Source: an uncultured Eubacteriales bacterium
GTDB lineage: Bacteria; Bacillota; Clostridia; Christensenellales; CAG-138
Length of the DNA: 17,232 nucleotides
Direction of reading: 5' to 3'
Assembly (NCBI GenBank): GCA_900550525.1
Contig: URSN01000031.1
Location: 1-17,232 of the forward strand
The position numbers were made by a program, and so were the translations under genes. Numbering within the stretch: position 1 is the first letter of the stretch; each line of letters begins with the position of its first letter. A model generated the notes under the pieces. The model worked only from the letters and a program-made list of their open reading frames with translations. It did no database searches and was not told the origin of the DNA. Shown here in pieces: positions 1-7,492 of this stretch.

Positions 1-1
1 C

Positions 2-343
2 AACATGGTGCCGTATCTGGTGGACGAGGAGGGCAACCCCGTCGACCTGTGGCTCAGCGGCAAGGGCGGGCTGTATACGTTCGGCTTCTTCATCCGTCCG
101 CGCGCGGAGAGCTACGAGGTCTATGTGGTCTATGAGGACGGCACGGACATGACCGTTCCCGACATCGACCTGTTCACGCCCAACGCCGACGGCTTTGCCA
201 GCAACGAGATCTCCATGAAGGACGCGGAGGACCCGGACCTGACCGAAGTCTCCTATGACGACGGCGATCCTGAGCCGCTCCAGTACATCCAGGACAATCT
301 GGCCGCGGGCATCCCGCAGGACCAGTGGTACCCGACCTATTGA
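2..343 (+). CDS. C-terminal part of an unrecognised acidic protein (5' partial)
   Basis: The reading frame is open to the left edge of the window and ends at TGA 341-343, so this is probably the C-terminal end of a longer protein. The internal ATG at 5 has no upstream sequence to judge it as a start. The visible part, about 113 residues, is rich in Asp and Glu with many Tyr, Pro and Gly, has no membrane segment, and ends in QDQWYPTY. I recognise no domain. The composition suits a soluble or surface beta-rich domain, but that is only an impression. Its codon use is GC-rich like its neighbours, and a hairpin follows at 366-397. The frame is likely real because it is long, has biased third positions and stops just before a hairpin and a new promoter. 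Function unknown. Confidence 0.6.
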   Translation, partial: NMVPYLVDEEGNPVDLWLSGKGGLYTFGFFIRPRAESYEVYVVYEDGTDMTVPDIDLFTPNADGFASNEISMKDAEDPDLTEVSYDDGDPEPLQYIQDNLAAGIPQDQWYPTY

Positions 344-365
344 TCGGTTACGGCCAGCCTCTCAG

Positions 366-397
366 GGCGCGGCCGGGGCGGATGCACCGGCCGCGCC
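366..397 (+). terminator. GC-rich hairpin after the partial gene
   Basis: An 11-bp perfect inverted repeat (GGCGCGGCCGG at 366-376, CCGGCCGCGCC at 387-397) with a 10-nt loop lies 22 nt after the stop codon. It is followed by AAATTGTT rather than a clean T run, so termination may be weak. It separates the upstream gene from the promoter at 404-432. Confidence 0.45.
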
Positions 398-403
398 AAA
401 TTG

Positions 404-432
404 TTGCCGCCGGGCGGCGCGGCTGTTATAAT
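404..432 (+). promoter_or_regulatory. Sigma-A type promoter for the DD-carboxypeptidase gene
   Basis: TTGCCG (404-409) and a perfect TATAAT (427-432) are spaced by 17 bp. Transcription would start near 439, about 50 nt before the ATG at 489. The promoter overlaps the upstream in-frame TTG (401) and ATG (431) of the catalytic-domain frame, which argues against those being used as starts. Confidence 0.65.
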
Positions 433-488
433 GTCAGTAAACGACAGCCGCCCGCGCGGCGCGCACGGGTCGTACCGGAGGGATTGGG

Positions 489-1915
489 ATGGAGCTGAAA
501 AAACGCCTGATGAGGCCGCTCGCCGCATGGCTGGCCGGGCTGCTGCTGTGCTGCGCCCCGCCGGCTGCGCTCGCCTCCGGGGGGGGAAGGAAGCGGCCGG
601 CGAGCCGCCGCAGGCGGCGCTTACGGATGAGGACCTGGAGCGGACGGTGTTCGCGCGCGGCTGCGTCCTCATCGACGCGAGCGACCCGGAGACGCCGCTC
701 TATGCAAAAAATCCGGACGCGCCCATCATCCCGGCGAGCACCACCAAGATCATGACCTGCATCCTGGCGATCGAGATGGCCGGCGACCTCAGCGCCGCCG
801 TCGCCGTGCCGGACGAGGCGGCCCGGCTGGGCGGGAGCAATTCGCGCATGGGCCTCGTGCGCGGCGAGTCGCTGCCGATGCGCGACCTGCTCTACGGGCT
901 GATGCTGGTCTCCGCCAACGACGCGGCCCTCGCCATCGCCGGCCATCTGGCCGGCAGCGCGGAGGACTTTGCGGCGCTGATGAACGGGAAGGCGGCGGCG
1001 CTCGGCATGGAGGATACGCGCTTTGCTGCGCCCAGCGGCGTCTACCGCAGCGGCTACACCTCCACCGCGCACGACATGGCGCGGCTCATGGCCTATGCGA
1101 TGCGCAACGGGACGTTCCGGCAGATCGTCTCCGCGGCCGAATACACCGTGCCCGCCAACGGCGTGCGCCGGCACGAGCTGCATCTGGTCAATTCCAACCG
1201 GCTCATCTCCGACCCGGAGACGTCCTCCTATTACTATGAATACGCGATCGGCGGGAAAACGGGCACGACCACCGTGGGCGGCAAATGCCTGGTCGCCGTC
1301 GCGGAGCGGGACGGGGCCGTGCTGATCGCTTCCCTGATGGGCGCGCGCGATGAGAAGCGCAGCAGGGGCTGGTTGGAAAACCGCTGCTTTGCCGACGCGA
1401 AAGGCCTGTTCGAAAGGGCGTATGAGCTGCTGTACGCGCCCGCCACGGCGGAGGCGCTCGGCTGCGCGCAGGTCCGCCTGGACGCGCGCGCGGAAAACGC
1501 CTGCCCGTCCGACGCCGGTCAGGGGCGGCTGGCGCTCGTTGCGGACCTGTGGGGCCGGACGGCGTTCATGCGCCGGACGGATATCGAGGCCGTCCGCAGC
1601 GGCGCGGCGCAGCTCTCGCTGGAGCCATCGCCGGATGCGGCGCGGGTTGAGGCGCCCGTTTTCGAGGGGGAGGCGTTCGGCACGCTCAACGTGACGCTGC
1701 GCGGCCGGACGCTCTTTAGCGCGCCGCTGCTGGCGTCGCGGTCGGTCGAGGCGTACGAGCCCGCTGCAGCGCCGTCGCCCACGCCCGGGGAGGACGCGCC
1801 GGCGGCGCAGGACGCATCCGCGGAGACGGCCCGCGCATCGCCGTATCTTGCGGCCGCCGCCTGCGCGGCGGGCTGCGTCCTGCTTCTGCTGCGCCGCCGC
1901 AGGAGAGGGGGATGA
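489..1915 (+). CDS. D-alanyl-D-alanine carboxypeptidase (penicillin-binding protein 5/6, DacF type), frameshifted at a G8 run
   Basis: Serine peptidase S11 that trims the terminal D-Ala from peptidoglycan stem peptides outside the membrane. All three penicillin-binding motifs are present in the frame ending at TGA 1913-1915: STTK (serine codon 737), SAN (911) and KTG (lysine codon 1256). A beta-rich C-terminal domain and a final membrane helix with an Arg-rich tail (about 1832-1912) match family architecture. The best start is ATG 489, with CGGAGGG at 476-482 and a typical signal peptide (KKR, hydrophobic core, ALA-S cleavage), but that ATG is one frame off. The frames meet at eight G residues (579-586); nine would give an uninterrupted 475-residue protein. 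Without a shift the 489 frame stops at 755. An in-frame ATG at 431 would give a protein lacking a signal peptide and lies in the -10 box. Cause: sequencing error, mutation or phase variation. Family call is sure; intactness is not. Confidence 0.85.
579..586 (+). repeat. Homopolymeric G8 tract at the frame junction
   Basis: Eight consecutive G residues encode the Gly-rich linker just after the signal peptide cleavage site. With nine, the sequence reads ALASGGGKEAAGEPP and then continues in the catalytic frame. The tract length therefore decides whether an exported enzyme is made. Confidence 0.8.
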
Positions 1916-1921
1916 ATTGCT

Positions 1922-1949
1922 GCGCCGCCGCCGTGCGGCGCGTTTTTTT
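1922..1949 (+). terminator. Rho-independent terminator of the carboxypeptidase gene
   Basis: GCGCCGC (1922-1928) pairs with GCGGCGC (1935-1941) across a 6-nt loop, followed by seven T residues (1943-1949). It begins 7 nt after the stop codon. An ATG at 1912 opens the next gene's frame but would put this terminator inside that gene, so it is not used as its start. Confidence 0.85.
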
Positions 1950-2013
1950 GCAGATTTTTTGTCCGGCCGTTCGGAATTTTTCGCTTTGGCAACCGCAGGT
2001 TGCGCAAAGCTGC

Positions 2014-2043
2014 TTGTATCGGGCGCGGCGCATCCGGTATGAT
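2014..2043 (+). promoter_or_regulatory. Promoter of the XRE-type regulator gene
   Basis: TTGTAT (2014-2019) and TATGAT (2038-2043) are 18 bp apart, in an AT-richer patch between the terminator and the gene. The predicted start near 2050 puts the Shine-Dalgarno sequence (2051-2058) at the very 5' end of the mRNA. Confidence 0.55.
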
Positions 2044-2061
2044 GGAGGCGAGGTGAGGCAC

Positions 2062-2940
2062 ATGTGCAGGCAGGACGGACGCGCGGCGGACGCGGCGCGG
2101 GAGCGGGACGGCTGCGCGCCGGCGGAGGGAGCCGGGCGCGCGGACGCCATGGACGGGGAACTGGGCGCGCGCATCCGTGCGCAGCGCGTGCGCTGCGGCC
2201 TGTCGCAGGAGCAGCTGGCCGGGCAGGTCGGCGTCAGCCGGCAGGCCGTGACCAAGTGGGAAACCGGGCGGGCCGCGCCGGGCGCGGCGCATCTGTTCCG
2301 TCTGGCGCAGGCGCTGGGCACGACGGTCGATCTGCTGCTGCCGCGCGCGGGGACGGGGGCGGACGGCGCGGACGCGGCGCGTGCGGCGCAGGAGGCGCGC
2401 ATCCGGGCGCGGCGGGCGCGGTGGAAGCGCCGCGGCGCGCTGGCGCTCGCCGTCGCGGGCGCCTATCTGCTGCTGTATCTTGCCGGCCGGCTGGCCGACG
2501 GCAATCTTTCGCAGCGCACCGTGCTGGAGGTGCTGTTCGGGCGCGACGACCCGGCCGCGGGCGGCTATCTGTTCGGCTGGCTGCTCAGCAGGCGGCTGCT
2601 GCTTGCATCGTTCGCGGCGTCCGTGCTGCCGGCGCTGCTGGGCGCGCCCCGGCTGTCCCTCGCGGCGCTGGCCGGGTGCCTGCTCGGCCTGCTGCTGGGG
2701 GAGGCGTTCGGTCCGGTCCCGGGCGGCGCGGCGCTTGGGCACGGCCACTGCGGGTGGGCGATCTGGTGCGGCGTGTCGCTGCTTTCGCTGGCGCTTGGCG
2801 CGCTGCTGGAGCGGCGGTGCCGGCGCGGCATGGCGCTGCGGCCGCGGGGATTCCTGCTCTGGTGCGCCGCGTTTTTGCTGTGCGCGGCGCTCGTCTGCCT
2901 GCTGGCGCGCCTTGGCGCTGCGCCGCCCGCCGGGCATTGA
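2062..2940 (+). CDS. Membrane-anchored XRE-family helix-turn-helix protein
   Basis: Predicted 292-residue protein with an N-terminal XRE/HTH_3 DNA-binding domain (about residues 33-90; core GLSQEQLAGQVGVSRQAVTK) and a C-terminal half of about five hydrophobic segments (near 125-142, 178-197, 199-216, 231-249, 263-283). Proteins with this layout are common in Firmicutes and may couple a membrane signal to local transcription; the target here is unknown. I chose ATG 2062 because AGGTGAGG at 2051-2058 precedes it. ATG 2149 (residue 30) starts nearer the conserved HTH and is a real alternative, since the first 29 residues are low-complexity. The longer frame from 1912 runs through a terminator and is rejected. 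It has its own promoter and a strong hairpin behind it, so it is probably monocistronic. Family sure, function not. Confidence 0.8.
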   Translation: MCRQDGRAADAARERDGCAPAEGAGRADAMDGELGARIRAQRVRCGLSQEQLAGQVGVSRQAVTKWETGRAAPGAAHLFRLAQALGTTVDLLLPRAGTGADGADAARAAQEARIRARRARWKRRGALALAVAGAYLLLYLAGRLADGNLSQRTVLEVLFGRDDPAAGGYLFGWLLSRRLLLASFAASVLPALLGAPRLSLAALAGCLLGLLLGEAFGPVPGGAALGHGHCGWAIWCGVSLLSLALGALLERRCRRGMALRPRGFLLWCAAFLLCAALVCLLARLGAAPPAGH

Positions 2941-2966
2941 TCCCGCCGGCGCGGGCGATGGCGGAT

Positions 2967-2990
2967 GCGGGCGGCCTTCGGGCCGCCCGC
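2967..2990 (+). terminator. UUCG-tetraloop hairpin after the regulator gene
   Basis: A perfect 10-bp stem (2967-2976 with 2981-2990) is closed by a C(TTCG)G tetraloop, 26 nt after the stop codon. There is no T run behind it (GCGGTTCTAA follows), so it may act as a transcript 3'-end stabiliser as much as a terminator. Confidence 0.6.
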
Positions 2991-2994
2991 GCGG

Positions 2995-3023
2995 TTCTAA
3001 CCGGCCCGGCCGCGCACTATAGT
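2995..3023 (+). promoter_or_regulatory. Possible promoter of the M14 peptidase gene
   Basis: A good -10 box, TATAGT (3018-3023), lies 66 nt before the TTG start. Only a poor -35 (TTCTAA, 2995-3000) sits 17 bp upstream. The weak -35 could mean an activator or an alternative sigma factor, but no sporulation sigma consensus can be assigned with confidence. Confidence 0.35.
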
Positions 3024-3029
3024 ATAGCG

Positions 3030-3064
3030 TTCCCCCCTGACGGGAGTTGCCGCAACGGGGGGAA
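3030..3064 (+). other. Stem-loop in the leader of the M14 peptidase gene
   Basis: TTCCCCCC (3030-3037) pairs with GGGGGGAA (3057-3064) across 19 nt. It lies between the -10 box and the Shine-Dalgarno sequence (3076-3083), so it would form in the 5' leader. No T run follows, so it is not an obvious attenuator. Confidence 0.4.
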
Positions 3065-3089
3065 ACGAGGCGAGCGGGAGGGGTCATTT

Positions 3090-4370
3090 TTGGAAGTGTT
3101 GCGCTATGGCAGCAGCGGCCCGATGGTGGAGTATCTGCAACTGGCGCTGCGGCGCGCCGGGTACGACCCGGGCAATATCGACGGCCTGTTCGGCTGGCGC
3201 ACGCAGGCGGCGCTCACGCGTTTCCAGCGCGCGGGCGGGCTGGCGGCGGACGGGGTCGTGGGGCGGCTGACGTGGGCGCGCCTGTTCCCGTATCTGGCGG
3301 GCTATACCGTCCATGTCGCCCGCGCGGGGGATACGTTCTTCTCCCTGGCCGCGCGCTACGGCACGAGCGCCGCCGCCATCGCCGCGGCCAACCCGTCCGT
3401 GCAGGCGGAAGCCGTGCCCGTCGGCGCGCAGCTCGTCGTCCCGCTCGGCTTTGCGCTGGTGCCGTTTGAGGTAAGCTATACGTATGCGCTCGTGTCGCTG
3501 TTGCTCGACGGGCTCGCCGCGCGCTACCCGTTCCTCGCGCGGCAGACCATCGGCTCCTCGGTGCTCGGGCGCGAGATCATGGCCGTGCGCATCGGCGAGG
3601 GGGCGCGGGAGGTCTGCTACAACGCCGCGCACCATGGGAACGAGTGGATCACCGCGCCGGTGCTGCTGCGCTATCTGGAGGAGTATGCCGCCGCCTATGC
3701 CGCCGGCGGGCAGGGGGGCGGGGGGGACGCGCGCACGCTGTATGCGCGCGCGTCGCTCTTCCTCGTGCCGCTGGTCAATCCGGACGGGGTGGACCTCGTG
3801 ACCGGCGGCATCCGCCCGGAGGACGCGGCCTATGAGCAGGCGCGCGCCCTCTCCACATTCTATCCGGATATCCCGTTCCCCTCCGGCTGGAAGGCCAACA
3901 TCGCCGGCACGGACCTGAACCTCGGCTATCCGGCCGGGTGGGAGCAGGCGCGCGCGATCAAGTACGGCCAGGGGTATACGCGCCCCGGCCCGCGCGACTA
4001 TGTGGGCAGCGCCCCGCTTGCCGAGCCGGAGAACCGGGCCATGGCGGCGTTTACGCAGGCGCACGATTTTCTTCTCACGCTCTCCTACCACACGCAGGGC
4101 GGCGTGATCTACTGGAAGTATCTCGATGAGGAGCCGCCGGGCGGCCGCCGCATCGCGGAGGCGTTCGCCGGCGCGTCGGGCTATCTTGTGGAGGATACGC
4201 CGTACAGCTCCGGCTTTGCCGGCTACAAGGACTGGTTCATCCTCGCCTACAACCGCCCCGGCTGCACCATCGAAGCCGGGCGGGGGCAGAACCCGCTGCC
4301 GCTTGCGCAGCTGCCGGAGATCTACCGGGAGAACGTGGGGATCTTGACGCTGGGGATGGTACTTTCCTGA
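3090..4370 (+). CDS. gamma-D-glutamyl-diamino acid endopeptidase-like M14 metallopeptidase with PG-binding and LysM modules
   Basis: Predicted 426-residue zinc peptidase cleaving peptidoglycan stem peptides, resembling sporulation endopeptidase I of Lysinibacillus sphaericus. Domains: PG_binding_1 (about 5-66), LysM (about 72-118), M14 carboxypeptidase fold (about 127-426). Visible active-site residues: zinc ligands His182 and Glu185 (HHGNEW), third zinc His334 (SYHTQGG), catalytic Glu395 (TIEAGRG); NPDGVD and TDLNLGYP are further family landmarks. The start is TTG 3090 with GGGAGGGG at 3076-3083; the protein then begins directly with the binding module, and the long upstream open frame is an artefact of high GC. 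There is no signal peptide, as reported for endopeptidase I, so it may act in the mother cell or forespore or after lysis. A Gly-rich loop near residues 206-212 is encoded by G6-C-G7 (3713-3726), still in frame. Confidence 0.88.
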   Translation: MEVLRYGSSGPMVEYLQLALRRAGYDPGNIDGLFGWRTQAALTRFQRAGGLAADGVVGRLTWARLFPYLAGYTVHVARAGDTFFSLAARYGTSAAAIAAANPSVQAEAVPVGAQLVVPLGFALVPFEVSYTYALVSLLLDGLAARYPFLARQTIGSSVLGREIMAVRIGEGAREVCYNAAHHGNEWITAPVLLRYLEEYAAAYAAGGQGGGGDARTLYARASLFLVPLVNPDGVDLVTGGIRPEDAAYEQARALSTFYPDIPFPSGWKANIAGTDLNLGYPAGWEQARAIKYGQGYTRPGPRDYVGSAPLAEPENRAMAAFTQAHDFLLTLSYHTQGGVIYWKYLDEEPPGGRRIAEAFAGASGYLVEDTPYSSGFAGYKDWFILAYNRPGCTIEAGRGQNPLPLAQLPEIYRENVGILTLGMVLS

Positions 4371-4376
4371 AAAATT

Positions 4377-4385
4377 TGGTATACT
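4377..4385 (+). promoter_or_regulatory. Extended -10 box directly before the flippase ATG
   Basis: TGGTATACT (4377-4385) matches the extended -10 pattern TGnTATAAT with one mismatch, in an AT-rich gap between two GC-rich genes. No convincing -35 is seen at 16-18 bp. Initiation 7-8 nt downstream would fall at 4392-4393, which is the A of the ATG. Confidence 0.45.
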
Positions 4386-4392
4386 CTACCCT

Positions 4393-6012
4393 ATGAAGAG
4401 CGAGCAGAAAAGATCGTTCGTCCGCGGCGCGGCCATCCTGGGGCTTGCAGGGCTTGTCTGCAAGGTCATCGGCGCGCTGTTCCGCATCCCGCTGTACAAC
4501 CTGCTCGAGGACGGGATGGCGTATTACGAGGCGGTGTATCCGTACTATTCCTGGCTGCTCGTGGTCAGCTCCGCCGGCATCCCGACGGCCATCTCGCGCA
4601 TGGTGGCCGAGCGCGTCGCCATGGGCGACCATGCGGGCGCGCGGCGCGTGTTCCGCAGGGCGCAGGCGCTGCTGGTCGGCATCGGTCTGGTCACAACGCT
4701 CATCATGTTCTTTGGCGCCGGGTGGTTCGCCTCGCTCGTGGAGGTGGGCGAGGGCGTGGTGCTCTCGTTCCGCGCGCTCGCGCCGGCGCTGCTGTTCGTC
4801 TCCGTCATGTGCGCCTACCGCGGCTATCTGCAGGGCCTGCAATGCATGAGCGGCACGGCCGTGTCGCAGCTGGTGGAGCAGGTGGTCAAGCTCGTCGCGG
4901 GGCTGTTCTTTGCGGCAAAGCTCCTGCCGATGGGGCTGGAGTACGCGGCCATGGGCGCGCTGCTGGGCATCTCGCTCTCGGAGCTGCTCGCCCTTGCCGT
5001 GATCGCGCTGTTCTATGTGCGGCGGCGGCGCATGCTGCCGGATATGGCGGCGGCGCGGGCCGCGGCGCAGGAGGAGGGGGTCATCCGTTCGCTGTTGGCC
5101 ATCGCGGTGCCCGTGACCATCGGCGCGTCGATCATGCCCATGACCGGCATCATCGACAGCGTGCTCATCGTCAGCACGCTGCGCGACATCGGCTTTTCCG
5201 ATGCGGAGGCGAACCTGCGCTATGTGGCGCTGCGCACGAACGTGACGACCGTTATCAACATGCCCGCGGTGCTCACCACGTCGCTGGCGATGAGCCTCGT
5301 GCCGGCCGTCAGCGCGGCGCGGCGGCGGCACAGCATCGGCAGCGTGCGCAGCATCTCCGTCACGGCCATCAAGCTGTCCATGATCGTCGGCCTGCCGTGC
5401 GCGGCCGGCCTGTTCGTGCTCAGCGAACAGGTGATCGATTTTCTCTACGACATCACGCCCGACCGGCTGGCCATCGCCGCGTCGCTCATGCGCATCTCGT
5501 CCGTCGGCGTGGTGTTCCTCTCGCTCGTGCAGACGCTCACGGGCGTCATCCAGGGCCTTGGCAAGCAGCAGGTGCCGGTGATCAACCTCGCGCTCGGCGC
5601 GGCGGCCAAGGTCGCGCTGATGCTCGCGCTCATGCACGACCCGGCGATCAATATCGACGGCGCGGCCATCGCCACCGTCGCGTGCTACGCCGTGGCGGGG
5701 CTGCTGGACCTGTTCTACCTGGTGCGCCTGGCGCGGCTCAGGCTCAACGTGTGGGATCTGTTCGGCAAGCCGCTGCTGGCCTCGCTCCTCATGGGCGGCG
5801 TGACCTTCCTGGCGGAGGCGGCGCTTTCGTATGTGCTCGGCTCCACCTCGCTCACCACGCTCCTCTCCGTGGGCGTGGGCGTGCTGGTCTACGGCGCGCT
5901 GGTGCTGCTGCTGCGCATGTTCAGCGCGGAGGATCTTGCGCGCATCCCCGGCGGCGCGCGGCTGAGCCGCCTGCTCTACGGCGCGCGGCCGAAGGAGGGC
6001 GCGCGCGGGTGA
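4393..6012 (+). CDS. SpoVB/YabM-type lipid-linked polysaccharide flippase (MATE/MOP superfamily)
   Basis: Predicted 539-residue integral membrane protein with the usual 12-14 hydrophobic helices of the polysaccharide exporter/MurJ-like group. The N-terminus (FVRGAAILGLAGLVCKVIGA, then FRIPLYN) is typical of SpoVB, YabM and YtgP. Family members translocate lipid-linked cell-wall or spore-cortex precursors across the cytoplasmic membrane. It precedes mazG, the same order as yabM-yabN in Bacillus, so a YabM-type role is more likely than a drug efflux one. It starts 22 nt after the peptidase stop. ATG 4393 is the only start that gives the family N-terminus, yet there is no Shine-Dalgarno sequence upstream (TACTCTACCCT); the mRNA may be leaderless. 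The exact substrate is unknown. Confidence 0.88.
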   Translation: MKSEQKRSFVRGAAILGLAGLVCKVIGALFRIPLYNLLEDGMAYYEAVYPYYSWLLVVSSAGIPTAISRMVAERVAMGDHAGARRVFRRAQALLVGIGLVTTLIMFFGAGWFASLVEVGEGVVLSFRALAPALLFVSVMCAYRGYLQGLQCMSGTAVSQLVEQVVKLVAGLFFAAKLLPMGLEYAAMGALLGISLSELLALAVIALFYVRRRRMLPDMAAARAAAQEEGVIRSLLAIAVPVTIGASIMPMTGIIDSVLIVSTLRDIGFSDAEANLRYVALRTNVTTVINMPAVLTTSLAMSLVPAVSAARRRHSIGSVRSISVTAIKLSMIVGLPCAAGLFVLSEQVIDFLYDITPDRLAIAASLMRISSVGVVFLSLVQTLTGVIQGLGKQQVPVINLALGAAAKVALMLALMHDPAINIDGAAIATVACYAVAGLLDLFYLVRLARLRLNVWDLFGKPLLASLLMGGVTFLAEAALSYVLGSTSLTTLLSVGVGVLVYGALVLLLRMFSAEDLARIPGGARLSRLLYGARPKEGARG

Positions 6013-6053
6013 GCGCCGCCCATCACCCCTGCAAGTAGGAGGGCTGACCCATC

Positions 6054-7475
6054 ATGCAAACCATCCATATCGTACCGCTGTCCACGCCGCGCACGCTCAC
6101 GCAGGCCGCCTGGGAGCGCCTGCGCGCGGCGGACAGGCTGTTCCTGCTCAGCGCGCAGCATCCGTGCGCGCGGCCGGTGCTGGAGGCGGGGCTGCCGCAT
6201 ACGGCGCTCGACGCCCTGTTCGACGCGGCGGAGGATTTTGACGCGCTCGCCGCCGCCGTGGCCGCGCGCCTGCTTGACGCGGGGGATTGCACGCTGGCGG
6301 TGACCGGCGCGCCGGATGCGCTCATCGCCGCGCTCACGCAGGCTGCAGGCGGCCGCGCCCGGCTCGACGAGCTGCCCGGCGTGCCGCTGGGGCTCGCCGC
6401 GTTCCCGGAGCGCGTGGCCGCGCGCCGCCTGTGCGCCAACGCCCTGCCGGAGCGGCTGGACCCGGGCGAGGAGCTGCTGCTCGAGGAGCTGGATTCCCGC
6501 CTGCTCGCCGGCGAGGTCAAGCTGCGCCTGCTGGAGTATTTCCCGGACGGGTGGGAGGCGTTCGTATCCGAAATGGGGGAGGACGGCGCGTTTTCCCGCC
6601 GCGCCGTGCCGCTGTGCGAGCTGGACCGGCAGAAGCGCTACGGCCCCACGACCGTGGCGTATGTGCCCGCCGCGCCGTTTGAAAAGCTGGAGCGCTACGG
6701 CTTTGACGAGCTGCTGAGCGTGCTGCGCCGCCTGCGCGCGCCGGGCGGCTGCCCGTGGGACCGCGAGCAGACGCACGAAACGATTAAGGAATCGCTTCTT
6801 GAGGAATGCTATGAGGCGATGGACGCCATCGACCGCGGGGACGACGTGGACCTGGCCGAGGAGCTGGGGGACGTGCTGCTGCAGGTCGCCTTCCATGCGG
6901 AGATCGCCCGCGAGCAGGGGCGCTTCACCGCGCGCGACGTGACCACCGGCCTTGTGCAGAAGCTCGTCTACCGCCACCCGCACGTGTTTGGCAGCGTGCG
7001 GGCGGATACGTCCGAGCAGGTGCTCAAAAACTGGGACGCGCTCAAAAAGGTGGAGAAGAAGCAGCAGTCGCAGGCGGACGTGCTCGAAAGCGTGCCGAAG
7101 AACTTCCCGGCGCTGCTGCGCAGCCGCAAGGTGCAAAAGCGCGCGGCGGCCGTCGGGTTCGACTGGGACAGCGCCGGCGACGCGTTTTACAAGATCGGCG
7201 AGGAGGCGGAGGAGCTCTCGCGCGCGATGGCGGGCGACGGCAGCGCGGCGGAGGAGGTGGGCGACCTGCTCTTTGCCGTGGTGAACGTGGCGCGGCTGCT
7301 GCACATCGAGCCGGAGTTCGCCCTGGCCGCCGCCACGGACAAGTTCATCGACAGGTTCCGCCGCATGGAACAGGCGGCCCTTGCCGCGGGCCGGCGGCTG
7401 GAGGACATGACCCTCGCCGAACAGGACGCCGTCTGGGATGAGGTAAAATGTGGGAAACCTGTCGGGAAATCGTAA
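6054..7475 (+). CDS. mazG: YabN-like MazG nucleotide pyrophosphohydrolase with degenerate N-terminal methylase-like domain
   Basis: Predicted 473 residues, close to YabN. Residues 1 to about 205 correspond in position to the tetrapyrrole-methylase domain of YabN, but the usual Gly-rich SAM loop near the N-terminus is missing (VPLSTPRTLT instead), so methylation is unlikely. From about 215 there are two MazG units: EECYE (250-254) with EELGD (269-273), and EEAEE (383-387) with EEVGD (400-404). These are the EExxE and ExxD magnesium-binding motifs of NTP pyrophosphohydrolases, and family-typical RHPHVF (308-313) lies between. MazG proteins hydrolyse NTPs or dNTPs to monophosphates, possibly cleaning damaged nucleotides. 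AGGAGGG at 6037-6043 supports ATG 6054. It follows the flippase by 41 nt with no terminator between, so they are probably cotranscribed. Confidence 0.92.
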   Translation: MQTIHIVPLSTPRTLTQAAWERLRAADRLFLLSAQHPCARPVLEAGLPHTALDALFDAAEDFDALAAAVAARLLDAGDCTLAVTGAPDALIAALTQAAGGRARLDELPGVPLGLAAFPERVAARRLCANALPERLDPGEELLLEELDSRLLAGEVKLRLLEYFPDGWEAFVSEMGEDGAFSRRAVPLCELDRQKRYGPTTVAYVPAAPFEKLERYGFDELLSVLRRLRAPGGCPWDREQTHETIKESLLEECYEAMDAIDRGDDVDLAEELGDVLLQVAFHAEIAREQGRFTARDVTTGLVQKLVYRHPHVFGSVRADTSEQVLKNWDALKKVEKKQQSQADVLESVPKNFPALLRSRKVQKRAAAVGFDWDSAGDAFYKIGEEAEELSRAMAGDGSAAEEVGDLLFAVVNVARLLHIEPEFALAAATDKFIDRFRRMEQAALAAGRRLEDMTLAEQDAVWDEVKCGKPVGKS

Positions 7476-7492
7476 GTTTTTTCAAAAAGTAC

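Noticed and set aside
401..488. In-frame TTG 401 or ATG 431 as start of the DD-carboxypeptidase
   Set aside because: They overlap the -35/-10 promoter, lack a ribosome binding site and would give an N-terminus with no signal peptide.
1519..3087. 522-residue minus-strand open frame
   Set aside because: Arg/Pro/Ala-rich shadow of GC-rich plus-strand genes; it crosses a terminator and two promoters and has no recognisable domain.
2064..3089. N-terminal extension of the M14 peptidase by about 340 residues
   Set aside because: It overlaps the XRE gene and its terminator in another frame; low-complexity Ala/Gly/Arg sequence; TTG 3090 has a ribosome binding site and starts at the conserved domain.
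4237..5637. 466-residue minus-strand open frame opposite the flippase
   Set aside because: His/Arg/Glu-rich antisense shadow caused by codon bias; no start signals.
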